Source: Nematostella vectensis (Eukaryota > Cnidaria > Anthozoa > Actiniaria > Edwardsiidae). From it: DNA of 64,000 nucleotides. The stretch is taken from contig NC_064046.1 of the NCBI RefSeq assembly GCF_932526225.1, positions 14,769,408 through 14,833,407 of the forward strand. Direction: 5' to 3'. The position numbers and the translations under genes were made by a program. The stretch's first letter is position 1. Each line of letters begins with the position of its first letter. Below are positions 36,120 to 50,078 of the stretch, piece after piece. Under the pieces are notes generated by a model. It did no database searches, was not told the DNA's origin, and saw nothing but the letters and a program-made list of their open reading frames with translations.

Positions 36120-38127
36120 GGTTCGATCCCAGGCCAATGGGCTTTTTTTTTATTCGTTTTCTTTCTTTGTGCTTGACCCCCCTAATCCTGATTGGTTTTG
36201 CGCAAAAATAAAAAAAAAAGTTAGTTTGCAAAATAAGCTTGCTGGATTTATTGATTATATGTATTCAATTTGTTCCTAGGAAGTTAACAAAAAACACAAA
36301 GCAAAGAGTTTGAGGAAGTAAACAAGTGTGTGAACTTTAATGTTCTATTTGAAGGGGTGCATTTTGTACAGGGAAGCATACATAGAATGCTTAACTGGTG
36401 GAGAGGGAAGAGGTAAAAGTTTATTGAGCATAATTTCAACAATAGCAGGGGGAAGAGAGGGGCACTCTCTTCATACAATATTGCAGTTGTTACCTATTAT
36501 TAAATAAGTTTGTAACATGTCTTTGTTTATTAAGCAAGGTCTATTTCTGAGACAAGCAAACTCAAGTAAGGCTGTTGAAATAACAGGTGAGTGTTAAAAG
36601 AAAAACAATTATCTGATTAGAAAACTACTGTAGATTCCTTTGCACCAAAATAAGAACAAACTTCATTTTGTTTGTTATTTATGTTGAACGAGATGAGCTC
36701 TACAAGGCCAAGAAGAAATATGTATTGCTCATCTAAATTATACAAGTAAATAATAATATTAAAAAAGAATTACTGTAAGTAATTAGAGTGGTTTTCATTA
36801 ACCCGTGAAACAAAGTGTGATAGTTAAACGGTAATAGTTAGAAAAAAACACAAAAAAGAACAATAGAATCATATCACCACAAAGTGTAATACTCTAAAGC
36901 GTAGTTCACGGGTTAATGAAGGTTTTGACATTTCAACCTTACATCCACATGAAAGTAATGCCTAATATCGAGTGCCCTACAGTACGTGTTTTGCAGTCAA
37001 GTTGTTTTCTGTTAGTAGGTAAAAAATTATTCTAAATAATAGTAATCATATCTATGGTCACCACTTACACATATAGCACTTGTAATGAAAAGAAAGAAAA
37101 TATATATATATATATATGCAGTCAAACAACAGAATTGCATGATAACCTTGAATATATTGAATAAAGGACTGCAAAAAAACATCTTTTGTATTAGTTGCTT
37201 GAATTGACCCTTGGCTATTTTTAGCTGAATTCCCCTCCCCCTCTAAAAAAGAAAATAATAATAATAATAGAACAAAACTAAAAATAAAACAAACACAACA
37301 GAAACCCTTACCAACAATTTTGATTTTTTTTTACTTTCCTTTAAAGGGGGAGTGTCATGTTTAAGAGATTTGCAATAGCTCTAGAGCCCTGACACAATGA
37401 ACTTCAGTGAAATTCTAATACTGACTTATGAGTTTTTGGTACATGTGGGAGACTTTAAACAAAACAAAAAAAAAATGACCACAAACTGTCAATAAACATA
37501 GTTTTCAATATAATATTGCATATTATTTAATAAGGTATTGACAGCTTTTAAAAAGTTCAACTGTTTGTAGACACTAAAAAGGTTACAATAAACACTGACT
37601 CCAGACATGCGCAGTACTATGCTGCTACCCCTTTAAAGTAAAATACAGCTTTACTTAGTCAGCGTAGACAATATTGCGGATTTTGTCAATATTCTAATAT
37701 GAATATGTCAATATTCTCCCCCCTTACGTCTTTATTTCTATTTATTTTATGCTTTTCACATGATACCAAAACAGCGTCTTTTTTCTTCGCTAATTTGATG
37801 TCATGTACACAATAAAAGAGATGCGCCCGTGCGCATGGCGAGTCCCCAAGGGACCCAAGACGCCCAAATAGACCTCTATTTCTTGTCATCCACAATCTCG
37901 GCGAGCTGTGCGTGGCGTAACCGTATTACAGGCCTGGGATCCTGGTTATTGTCCTCCCCATTAATGCGCGGGTTGGGATAACCTTGCAAGAGTGTTGTAC
38001 AGCATATTCGCTCGGAAATATCGGTGCTTGGGGCCTTCGGGTTCTTTACAGCCTTCCGTAAAAGCCTTGTGCTGCCATACCGATTGGGTAATCCGTATGT
38101 ATGGTTTCCGTTTTGTTCTTCAGACCG
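36120..38127 (+). repeat. Forward monomer, 2008 bp
   Basis: The MITE spans 36798-36916. This is the last copy with the junction-2 markers on this side. A TTCTTGTCATCC variant occurs near 37880. Confidence 0.92.
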
Positions 38128-40070
38128 GGTTCGATCTCAGGCCAATGGGCTTTTTTTTATTCGTTTTCTTTCTTTGTGCTTGACCCCCCTAATTGTGATT
38201 GGTTTTGCGCAAAAATAATAAAAAAAGCGAGTTTGCAAAATAAGCTTGCTGGATTTATTGATTATATGTATTCAATTTGTTCCTAGGAAGTTAACAAAAA
38301 ACACAAAGCAAAGAGTTTGAGGAAGTAAACAAGTATGTGAACTTTAATGTTCTATTTGAAGGGGCGCATTTTGTACAGGAAAGCATACATATAATGCTTA
38401 ACTGGTGGAGATGGGAGAGGTAACAGTTTATTGAGCATAATGTCAACAATAGCAGGGGAAGGGAGGGGCACTCTCTTCATACAATATTGCAGTTGTTACC
38501 TATTATTAAATAAGTTTGTAAGATATATTTGTTTATTAAGCAAGGTCTATTTCTGAGACAAGCAAACTCAAGTAAGAGCTGTTGAAATAACAGGTGAGTG
38601 TTAAAAAAACAATTATCTGATTAGAAAACTAATGTAGATTCCTTTGCACCAAATAAGAACAAACTTCATTTTGTTTGTTATTTATGAGGAACGAGATGAG
38701 CTCTACAAGGCCAAGAAGGAATATGTATTGCTCATCTAAATTATACAAGTAAATAATAATATTAAAAAAAAATTACTGTAAGTAATTAGAGTGGTTTTCA
38801 TTAACCCGTGAAACAAAGTGTGATAGTTAAACGGTAATAGTTAGTAAAACACAAAAAAGAACAATAGAATCAGATCACAACAAAGTGTAATACGCTAAAG
38901 CGTAGTTCACGGGTTAATGAAGGTTTTGACATTTAAACCTTACATCCACATGAAAGTAATGCCTAATATCGAGTGCCCTACAGTAAGTGTTTTGCAGTCA
39001 AGTTGTTTTCTTTTAGTAGGTAAAAAATTATTCTAAATAATAGTAATCATAGCTATGGTCACCACTTACACATATAGAACTTGTAATAAAAAGAAAGAAA
39101 AAAAATATATATATATGCAATCAAACAACAGAATTGCATGATAACCTTGAATATATTGAATAAAGGACTGCAAAAAAACATCTTTTGTTCTAGTTGCTTG
39201 AATTGACCCTTGGCTATTTTTAGCTGAATTCCCCTCCCCCTCTAAAAAATAAAATAATAATAATAATAGAACAAAACTAAAAATAAAACAAAGGGGGAGT
39301 GTCATGTTTAAGAGAATTGCAATAGCTCTAGAGCCCTGACACAATGAACTTCAGTGAAATTCTAATACTGACTTATGAGCTTTTGGTACATGTGGGAGAC
39401 TTTAAGCAAAACAAAAAAATGACCTCAACTGTCAATTAACATAGTCTTCAATATAATATTGCATATTGTTTAATAAGGTATTGACAGCTTTTAAAAAGTT
39501 CAACTGTTTGTTGACACTTAAAAGCCTACAATAATCACTGACTCCAGACATGCGCAGTACTATGCTGCTGCCCCTTTAAAGTAAAATACAGCTTTACTTA
39601 GTCAGCGTAGGCAATATTGCGGATTTTGTCAATATTCTAATATGAATATATCAATATTCTCCCCCCTTACGTCTTTATTTCTATTTATTTTATGCTTTTC
39701 ACATGATACCAAAACAGCGTCTTTTTTCTTCGCTAATTTGATGTCATGTACATAATAAAAGAGATGCGCCCGTGCGCATGGCGTGTCCCCAAGGGACCCA
39801 AGACGCCCAAATAGACCTCTATTTTTTGTTATTCACAATCTCGGCGAGCTGTGCGTGGCGTAACCGTATTACAGGCCTGGGATCCTGGTTATTGTCCTCC
39901 CCATTAATGCGCGGGTTGGGATAACCTTGCAAGAGTGTTGTACAGCATATTCGCTCGGAAATATCGGTGCTTGGGGCCTTCGGGTTCTTTACAGCCTTCC
40001 GTAAAAGCCGTGTGCTGCCATACCGATTGGGTAATCCGTATGTATGGTTTCCGTTTTGTTCTTCAGACCG
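38128..40070 (+). repeat. Forward monomer, 1943 bp, 51-bp deletion type
   Basis: The MITE spans 38801-38917 and the deletion joint lies near 39291. The B box is GGTTCGATCTC, one base off consensus. It resembles the block-1 monomers in its AGATATATTTG variant (about 38520). Confidence 0.92.
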
Positions 40071-42066
40071 GGTTCGATCCCAGGCCAATGGGCTTTTTTT
40101 TTATTCGTTTTCTTTCTTTGTGCTTGACCCCCCTAATCCTGATTGGTTTTGCGCAAAAATAAAAAAAAAGTGAGTTTGCAAAATAAGCTTGCTGGATTTA
40201 TTGATTATATGTATTCAATTTGTTCCTAGGAAGTTAACAAAAAACACAAAGCAAAGAGTTTGAGGAAGTAAACAAGTATGTGAACTTTAATGTTCTATTT
40301 GAAGGGGCGCATTTTGTACAGGGAAGCATACATAGAATGCTTAACTGGTGGAGAGGGGAGAGGTAACAGTTTATTGAGCATAATGTCAACAATAGCAGGG
40401 GGAAGGGAGGGGCACTCTCTTCATACAATATTGCAGTTGTTACCTATTATTAAATAAGTTTGTAACATGTCTTTGTTTATTAAGGAAGGTCTATTTATGA
40501 GACAAGCAAACTCAAGTAAGAGCTGTTGAAATAACAGGTGAGTGTTAAAAAAAAACAATTATCTGATTAGAAAACTAATGTAGATTCCTTTGCACCAAAT
40601 AAGAACAAACTTCATTTTGTTTGTTATTTATGAAGAACGAGATGAGCTCTACAAGGCCAAGAAGAAATATGTATTGCTCATCTAAATTATACAAGTAAAT
40701 AATAATATTAAAAAAGAATTACTGTAAGTGATTAGAGTGGTTTTCATTAACCCGTGAAACAAAGTGTGATAGTTAAACGGTAATAGTTAGTAAAACACAA
40801 AAAAGAACAATAGAATCAGATCACAACAAAGTGTAATACGCTAAAGCGTAGTTCACGGGTTAATGAAGGTTTTGACATTTCAACCTTACATCCACATAAA
40901 AGTAATGCCTAATATCGAGTGCCCTACAGTAAGTGTTTTGCAGTCTAGTTGTTTTCTTTTAGTAGGTAAAAAATTATTCTAAATAATAGTAATCATAGCT
41001 ATGGTCACCACTTACACATATAGAACTTGTAATGTAAAGAAAGAAAAAATATATATATATGCAGTCAAACAACAGAATTGCATGATAACCTTGAATATAT
41101 TGAATAAAGGACTGCAAAAAAACATCTTTTGTACTAGTTGCTTGAATTGACCCTTGGCTATTTTTAGCTAAATTCCCCTCCCCCTCTAAAAAAGAAAATA
41201 ATAATAATAATAGAACAAAACTAAAAAGAAAACAAACACAACAGAGACCCCCACCAACAATTTTGATTTTTTTTACTTTCCTTTAAAAGGGGAGTGTCAT
41301 GTTTAAGAGATTTGCAATAGCTCTAGAGCCCTGACACAATGAACTTCAGTGAAATTCTAATACTGACTTATGAGCTTTTGGTACATGTGGGAGACTTTAA
41401 GCAAAACAAAAAAATGACCTCAAACTGTCAATTAACATACTTTTCAATATAATATTGCATATTGTTTAATAAGGTATTGACAGCTTTTAAAAAGTTCAAC
41501 TGTTTGTTGACACTTAAAAGCCTACAATAATCACTGACTCCAGACATGCGCAGTACTATGCTGCTACCCCTTTAAAGTAAAATACAGCTTTACTTAGTCA
41601 GCGTAGACAATATTGCGGATTTTGTCAATATTCTAATATGAATATGTCAATATTCTCCCCCCTTACGTCTTTATTTCTATTTATTTTATGCTTTTCACAT
41701 GATACCAAAACAGCGTCTTTTTTCTTCGCTAATTTGATGTCATGTACACAATAAAAGAGATGCGCCCGTGCGCATGGCGAGTCCCCAAGGCATCCAAGAC
41801 GCCCAAATAGACCTCTATTTTTTGTCATCCACAATCTCGGCGAGCTGTGCGTGGCGTAACCGTATTACAGGCCTGGGATCCTGGTTATTGTCCTCCCCAT
41901 TAATGCGCGGGTTGGGATAACCTTGCAAGAGTGTTGTACAGCATATTCGCTCGGAAATATCGGTGCTTGGGGCCTTCGGGTTCTTTACAGCCTTCCGTAA
42001 AAGCCTTGTGCTGCCATACCGATTGGGTAATCCGTATGTATGGTTTCCGTTTTGTTCTTCAGACCG
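40071..42066 (+). repeat. Forward monomer, 1996 bp
   Basis: The MITE spans 40747-40863. Variants TTAAGGAAGG (about 40481) and CAGTCTAGTTG (about 40941) are shared with the next copy. Confidence 0.92.
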
Positions 42067-44066
42067 GGTTCGATCTCAGGCCAATGGGCTTTTTTTTTAT
42101 TCGTTTTCTTTCTTTGTGCTTGACCCCCCTAATCGTGATTGGTTTTGCGCAAAAATAATAAAAAAAGCGAGTTTGCAAAATAAGCTTGCTGGATTTATTG
42201 ATTATATGTATTCAATTTGTTCCTAGGAAGTTAACAAAAAACACAAAGCAAAGAGTTTGAGGGAGTAAACAAGTATGTGAACTTTAATGTTCTATTTGAA
42301 GGGGCGCATTTTGTACAGGGAAGCATACATAGAATGCTTAACTGGTGGAGAGGGGAGAGGTAACAGTTTATTGAGCATAATGTCAACAATAGCAGGGGGA
42401 AGGGAGGGGCACTCTCTTCATACAATATTGCAGTTGTTACCTATTATTAAATAAGTTTGTAACATGTCTTTGTTTATTAAGGAAGGTCTATTTATGAGAC
42501 AAGCAAACTCAAGTAAGAGCTGTTGAAATAACAGGTGAGTGTTAAAAGAAAAACAATTATCTGATTAGAAAACTACTGTAGATTCCTTTGCACCAAAATA
42601 AGAACAAATTTCATTTTGTTTGTTATTTAAGAGGAACGAGATGAGCTCTACAAGGCCAAGAAGAAATATGTATTGCTCATCTAAATTATACAAGTAAATA
42701 ATAATATTAAAAAAGAATTACTGTAAGTGATTAGAGTGGTTTTCATTAACCCGTGAAACAAAGTGTGATAGTTAAACGGTAATAGTTAGTAAAACACAAA
42801 AAAGAACAATAGAATCAGATCACAACAAAGTGTAATACGCTAAAGCGTAGTTCACGGGTTAATGAAGGTTTTGACATTTCAACCTTACATCCACATGAAA
42901 GTAATGCCTAATATCGAGTGCCCTACAGTAAGTGTTTTGCAGTCTAGTTGTTTTCTTTTAGTAGGTAAAAAATTATTCTAAATAATAGTAATCATAGCTA
43001 TGGTCACCACTTACACATATAGAACTTGTAATGAAAAGAAAGAAAAAATATATATATATGCAGTCAAACAACAGAATTGCATGATAACCTTGAATATATT
43101 GAATAAAGGACTGCAAAAAAACATCTTTTGTACTAGTTGCTTGAATTGACCCTTGGCTATTTTTAGCTAAATTCCCCTCCCCCTCTAAAAAAGAAAATAA
43201 TAATAATAATAGAACAAAACTAAAAAGAAAACAAACACAACAGAGACCCCCACCAACAATTTTGATTTTTTTTACTTTCCTTTTAAGGGGGAGTGTCATG
43301 TTTAAGAGATTTGCAATAGCTCTAGAGCCCTGACACGATGAACTTCAGTGAAATTCTAATACTGACTTATGAGCTTTTGGTACATGTGGGAGACTTTAAA
43401 CAAAACAAAAAAAATGACCACAAACTGTCAATTAACATAGTTTTCAATATAATATTGCATATTATTTAATAAGGTATTGACAGCTTTTAAAAAGTTCAAC
43501 TGTTTGTAGACACTTAAAAGCCTACAATAATCACTGACTCAAGACATGCGCAGTACTATGTTTCTGCCCCTTTAAAGTAAAATACAGCTTTACTTAGTCA
43601 ACGTAGACAAAATTGCGGATTTTGTCAATATTCTAATATAAAGATGTCAATATTCTCCCCCCTTACGTCTTTATTTCTATTTATTTTATGATTTTCACAT
43701 GATACCAAAACAGCGTCTTTTTTCTTCGCTAATTTGATGTCATGTACACAATAAAAGAGATTCGCCCGTGCGCATGGCGAGTCCCCAAGGGACCCAAGAC
43801 GCCCAAATAAACCTCTATTTTTTGTCATCCACAATCTCGGCGAGCTGTGCGTGGCGTAACCGTATTACAGGCCTGGGATCCTGGTTATTGTCCTCCCCAT
43901 TAATGCGCGGGTTGGGATAACCTTGCAAGAGTGTTGTACAGCATATTCGCTCGGAAATATCGGTGCTTGGGGCCTTCGGGTTCTTTACAGCCTTCCGTAA
44001 AAGCTTTGTGCTGCCATACCGATTGGGTAATCCGTATGTATGGTTTCCGTTTTGTTCTTCAGACCG
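42067..44066 (+). repeat. Forward monomer, 2000 bp
   Basis: The MITE spans 42746-42862. The B box is again the CTC variant, as at 38128. The AAGATGTC variant near 43642 replaces AATATGTC. Confidence 0.92.
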
Positions 44067-46073
44067 GGTTCGATCCCAGGCCAATGGGCTTTTTTTTTTA
44101 TTCGTTTTCTTTCTTTGTGCTTGACCCCCCTAATCCTGATTGGTTTTGCGCAAAATTAAAAAAAAAAGGTGAGTTTGCAAAATAAGCTTGCTGGATTTAT
44201 TGATTATTTGTATTCAATTTGTTCCTAGGAAGTTAACAAAAAACACAAAGCAAAGAGTTTGAGGAAGTAAACAAGTATGTGAACTTTAATGTTCTATTTG
44301 AAGGGGTGCATTTTGTACAGGGAAGCATACATAGAATGCTTAACTGGTGGAGAGGGGAGAGGTAACAGTTTATTGAGCATAATGTCAACAATAGCAGGGG
44401 GAAGAGAGGGGCACTCTCTTCATACAATATTGCAGTTGTTACCTATTATTAAATAAGTTTGTAACATGTCTTTGTTTATTAAGCAAGGTCTATTTCTGAG
44501 ACAAGCAAACTCAAGTAAGGCTGTTGAAATAACAGGTGAGTGTTAAAAGAAAAACAATTATCTGATTAGAAAACTACTGTAGATTCCTTTGCACCAAAAT
44601 AAGAACAAACTTCATTTTGTTTGTTATTTAAGAGGAACGAGATGAGCTCTACAAGGCCAAGAAGAAATATGTATTGCTCATCTAAATTATACAATTAAAT
44701 AATAATATTAAAAAAGAATTACTGTAAGTAATTAGAGTGGTTTTCATTAACCCGTGAAACAAAGTGTAATAGGTAAACGGTAATAGTTAGTAAAACACAA
44801 AAAAGAACAATAGAATCAGATCACAACAAAGTGTAATACGCTAAAGTGTAGTTCACGGGTTAACGAAGGTTTTGACATTTCAACCTTACATCCACATGAA
44901 AGTAATGCCTAATATCGAGTGCCCTACAGTAAGTGTTTTGCAGTCAAGTTGTTTTCTTTTAGTAGGTAAAAAATTATTCTAAATAATAGTAATCATAGCT
45001 ATGGTCACCACTTACACATATAGAACTTGTAATGAAAAGAAAGAAAAAAAATATATATATGCAGTCAAACAACAGAATTGCATGATAACCTTGAATATAT
45101 TGAATAAAGGACTGCAAAAAAAACATCTTTTGTACTAGTTGCTTGAATTGACCCTTGGCTATTTTTAGCTGAATTCCCCTCCCCTTCTAAAAAAGAAAAT
45201 AATAATAATAATAGAACAAAACTAAAAAGAAAACAAACACAACAGAGACCCCCACCAACAATTTTGTTTTTTTTTTACTTTCCTTTAAAAGGGTAGTATC
45301 ATGGTTAAGAGATTTGCAATAGCTCTAGAGCCCTGACACAATGAACTTCAGTGAAATTCTAATACTGACTTATGAGCTTTTGGTATATGTGGGAGACTTT
45401 AAACAAAACAAAAAAAAATGACCACAAACTGTCAATTAACATAGTTTTCAATATAATATTGCATATGTTTTAATAAGGTATTGACAGCTTTTAAAAAGTT
45501 CAACTGTTTGTAGACACTTAAAAGCCTACAAAAAAACACTGACTCCAGACATGCGCAGTACTATGCTGCTGCCCCTTTAAAGTAAAATACAGCTTTACTT
45601 AGTCAGCATAAAAAATATTGCGAATATTTTGTCAATATTCTAATATGAATATGTCAATATTCTCCCCCCTTACGTCTTTATTTCTATTTATTTTATGCTT
45701 TTCACATGATACCAAAACAGCGTCTTTTTTCTTCGCTAATTTGATGTCATGTACACAATAAAAGAGATGCGCCCGTGCGCATGGCGAGTCCCCAAGGGAC
45801 CCAAGACGCCCAAATAGACCTCTATTTTTTGTCATCCACAATCTCGGCGAACTGTGCGTGGCGTAACCGTATTACAGGCCTGGGATCCTGGTTATTGTCC
45901 TCCCCATTAATGCGCGGGTTGGGATAACCTTGCAAGAGTGTTGTACAGCATATTCGCTCGGAAATATCGGTGCTTGGGGCCTTCGGGTTCTTTACAGCCT
46001 TCCGTAAAAGCTTTGTGCTGCCATACCGATTGGGTAATCCGTATGTATGGTTTCCGTTTTGTTCTTCAGACCG
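44067..46073 (+). repeat. Forward monomer, 2007 bp (near-identical pair, copy 1)
   Basis: The MITE spans 44747-44863, with CGGGTTAACGAAGG at the right edge and a broken inner hairpin (CTAAAGTGTAG). It shares GTAGTATCATGG (about 45294) and GCGAATATTTTG (about 45619) with the next monomer only. Confidence 0.92.
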
Positions 46074-48081
46074 GGTTCGATCCCAGGCCAATGGGCTTTT
46101 TTTTTTATTCGTTTTCTTTCTTTGTGCTTGACCCCCCTAATCCTGATTGGTTTTGCGCAAAATTAAAAAAAAAAGGTAAGTTTGCAAAATAAGCTTGCTG
46201 GATTTATTGATTATTTGTATTCAATTTGTTCCTAGGAAGTTAACAAAAAACACAAAGCAAAGAGTTTGAGGAAGTAAACAAGTATGTGAACTTTAATGTT
46301 CTATTTGAAGGGGTGCATTTTGTACAGGGAAGCATACATAGAATGCTTAACTGGTGGAGAGGGGAGAGGTAACAGTTTATTGAGCATAATGTCAACAATA
46401 GCAGGGGGAAGAGAGGGGCACTCTCTTCATACAATATTGCAGTTGTTAACTATTATTAAATAAGTTTGTAACATGTCTTTGTTTATTAAGCAAGGTCTAT
46501 TTCTGAGACAAGCAAACTCAAGTAAGGCTGTTGAAATAACAGGTGAGTGTTAAAAGAAAAACAATTATCTGATTAGAAAACTACTGTAGATTCCTTTGCA
46601 CCAAAATAAGAACAAACTTCATTTTGTTTGTTATTTAAGAGGAACGAGATGAGCTCTACAAGGCCAAGAAGAAATATGTATTGCTCATCTAAATTATACA
46701 ATTAAATAATAATATTAAAAAAGAATTACTGTAAGTAATTAGAGTGGTTTTCATTAACCCGTGAAACAAAGTGTAATAGTTAAACTGTAATAGTTAGTAA
46801 AACACAAAAAAGAACAATAGAATCAGATCACAACAAAGTGTAATACGCTAAAGTGTAGTTCACGGGTTAACGAAGGTTTTGACATTTCAACCTTACATCC
46901 ACATGAAAGTAATGCCTAATATCGAGTGCCCTACAGTAAGTGTTTTGCAGTCAAGTTGTTTTCTTTTAGTAGGTAAAAAATTATTCTAAATAATAGTAAT
47001 CATAGCTATGGTCACCACTTACACATATAGAACTTGTAATGAAAAGAAAGAAAAAAAATATATATATGCAGTCAAACAACAGAATTGCATGATAACCTTG
47101 AATATATTGAATAAAGGACTGCAAAAAAAAACATCTTTTGTACTAGTTGCTTGAATTGACCCTTGGCTATTTTTAGCTGAATTCCCCTCCCCCTCTAAAA
47201 AAGAAAATAATAATAATAATAGAACAAAACTAAAAAGAAAACAAACACAACAGAGACCCCCACCAACAATTTTGATTTTTTTTTACTTTCCTTTAAAAGG
47301 GTAGTATCATGGTTAAGAGATTTGCAATAGCTCTAGAGCCCTGACACAATGAACTTCAGTGAAATTCTAATACTGACTTATGAGCTTTTGGTATATGTGG
47401 GAGACTTTAAACAAAACAAAAAAAAATGACCACAAACTGTCAATTAACATAGTTTTCAATATAATATTGCATATGTTTTAATAAGGTATTGACAGCTTTT
47501 AAAAAGTTCAACTGTTTGTAGACACTTAAAAGCCTACAAAAAAACACTGACTCCAGACATGCGCAGTACTATGCTGCTGCCCCTTTAAAGTAAAATACAG
47601 CTTTACTTAGTCAGCATAAAAAATATTGCGAATATTTTGTCAATATTCTAATATGAATATGTCAATATTCTCCCCCCTTACGTCTTTATTTCTATTTATT
47701 TTATGCTTTTCACATCATACCAAAACAGCGTCTTTTTTCTTCGCTAATTTGATGTCATGTACACAATAAAAGAGATGCGCCCGTGCGCATGGCGAGTCCC
47801 CAAGGGACCCAAGACGCCCAAATAGACCTCTATTTTTTGTCATCCACAATCTCGGCGAGCTGTGCGTGGCGTAACCGTATTACAGGCCTGGGATCCTGGT
47901 TATTGTCCTCCCCATTAATGCGCGGGTTGGGATAACCTTGCAAGAGTGTTGTACAGCATATTTGCTCGGAAATATCGGTGCTTGGGGCCTTCGGGTTCTT
48001 TACAGCCTTCCGTAAAAGTTTTGTGCTGCCATACCGATTGGGTAATCCGTATGTATGGTTTCCGTTTTGTTCTTCAGACCG
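46074..48081 (+). repeat. Forward monomer, 2008 bp (near-identical pair, copy 2)
   Basis: The MITE spans 46754-46870. It repeats all private variants of the previous copy at a 2007-2008 bp offset, with only scattered differences, so it arose by a very recent single-monomer duplication or conversion. Confidence 0.92.
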
Positions 48082-50078
48082 GGTTCGATCCCAGGCCAAT
48101 GGGCTTTTTTTTTTATTCGTTTTCTTTCTTTGTGCTTGACCCCCCTAATCCTGATTGGTTTTGCGCAAAAATAAAAAAAAAAAGTAAGTTTGCAAAATAA
48201 GCTTGCTGGATTTATTGATTATATGTATTCAATTTGTTCCTAGGAAGTTAACAAAAAACACAAAGCAAAGAGTTTGAGGAAGTAAACAAGTATGTGAACT
48301 TTAATGTTCTATTTGAAGGGGCGCATTTTGTACAGGGAAGCATACATAGAATGCTTAACTGGTGGAGAGGGGAGAGGTAACAGTTTATTGAGCATAATGT
48401 CAACAATAGCAGGGGGAAGGGAGGGGCACTCTCTTCATACAATATTGCAGTTGTTACCTATTATTAAATAAGTTTGTAACATGTCTTTGTTTATTAAGGA
48501 AGGTCTATTTATGAGACAAGCAAACTCAAGTAAGAGCTGTTGAAATAACAGGTGAGTGTTAAAAAAAACAATTATCTGATTAGAAAACTAATGTAGATTC
48601 CTTTGCACCAAATAAGAACTAACTTCATTTTGTTTGTTATTTATGAGGAACGAGATGAGCTCTACAAGTCCAAGAAGAAATATGTATTGCTCATCTAAAT
48701 TATACAAGTAAATAATAATATTAAAAAAGAATTACTGTAAGTGATTAGAGTGGTTTTCATTAACCCGTGAAACAAAGTGTGATAGTTAAACGGTAATAGT
48801 TAGTAAAACACAAAAAAGAACAATAGAATCAGATCACAACAAAGTGTAATACGCTAAAGTGTAGTTCACGGGTTAACGAAGGTTTTGACATTTCAACCTT
48901 ACATCCACATAAAAGTAATGCCTAATATCGAGTGCCCTACAGTAATTGTTTTGCAGTCAAGTTGTTTTCTTTTAGTAGGTAAAAAATTATTCTAAATAAT
49001 AGTAATCATAGCTATGGTCACCACTTACACATATAGAACTTGTAATGAAAAGAAAGAAAAAAAATATATATATGCAGTCAAACAACAGAATTGCATGATA
49101 ACCTTGAATATATTGAATAAAGGACTGCAAAAAACATCTTTTGTACTAGTTGCTTGAATTGACCCTTGGCTATTTTTAGCTGAATTCCCCTCCCCCTCTA
49201 AGAAAGAAAATAATAATAATAATAGAACAAAACTAAAAAGAAAACAAACACAACAGAGATCCCACCAACAATTTAGATTTTTTTTACTTTCCTTTAAAAG
49301 GGGAGTCTCATGGTTAAGAGATGTGCAATAGCTCTATAGCCCTGACACAATGAACTTCAGTGAAATTCTAATACTGACTTATGAGCTTTTGGTACATGTG
49401 GGAGACTTTAAACAAAACAAAAAAAATGACCACAAACTGTCAATTAACATAGTTTTCAATATAATATTGCATATTATTTAATAAGGTATTCACAGCTTTT
49501 AAAAAGTTCAACTGTTTGTTGACACTTAAAAGCCTACAATAATCACTGACTCCAGACATGCGCAGTCCTATGTTGCTGCCCCTTTAAAGTAAAATACAGC
49601 TTTACTTAGTCAGCGTAGACAAAAGTGCGGATTTTGTCAATATTCTAATATGAAGATGTCAATATTCTCCCCCCTTACGTCTTTATTTCTATTTATTTTA
49701 TGCTTTTCACATGATACCAAAATAGCGTCTTTTTTCTTCGCTAATTTGATGTCATGTACACAATAAAAGAGATGCGCCCGTGCGCATGGCGAGTCCCCAA
49801 GGGACCCAAGACGCCCAAATAGACCTCTATTTTTTGTCATCCACAATCTCGGCGAGCTGTGCGTGGCGTAACCGTATTACAGGCCTGGGATCCTAGTTAT
49901 TGTCCTCCCCATTAATGCGCGGGTTGGGATAACCTTGCAAGGGTGTTGTACAGCATATTCGCTCGGAAATATCGGTGCTTGGGGCCTTCGGGTTCTTTAC
50001 AGCCTTCCGTAAAAGCCTTGTGCTGCCATACCGATTGGGTAATCCGTATGTATGGTTTCAGTTTTGTTCTTCAGACCG
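48082..50078 (+). repeat. Forward monomer, 1997 bp
   Basis: The MITE spans 48760-48876 and also has the AACGAAGG edge seen in the pair to its left. The 3' part differs from the pair, with GTCTCATGG (about 49305) and CAGTCCTATG (about 49564), suggesting a recombinant monomer. Confidence 0.92.
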
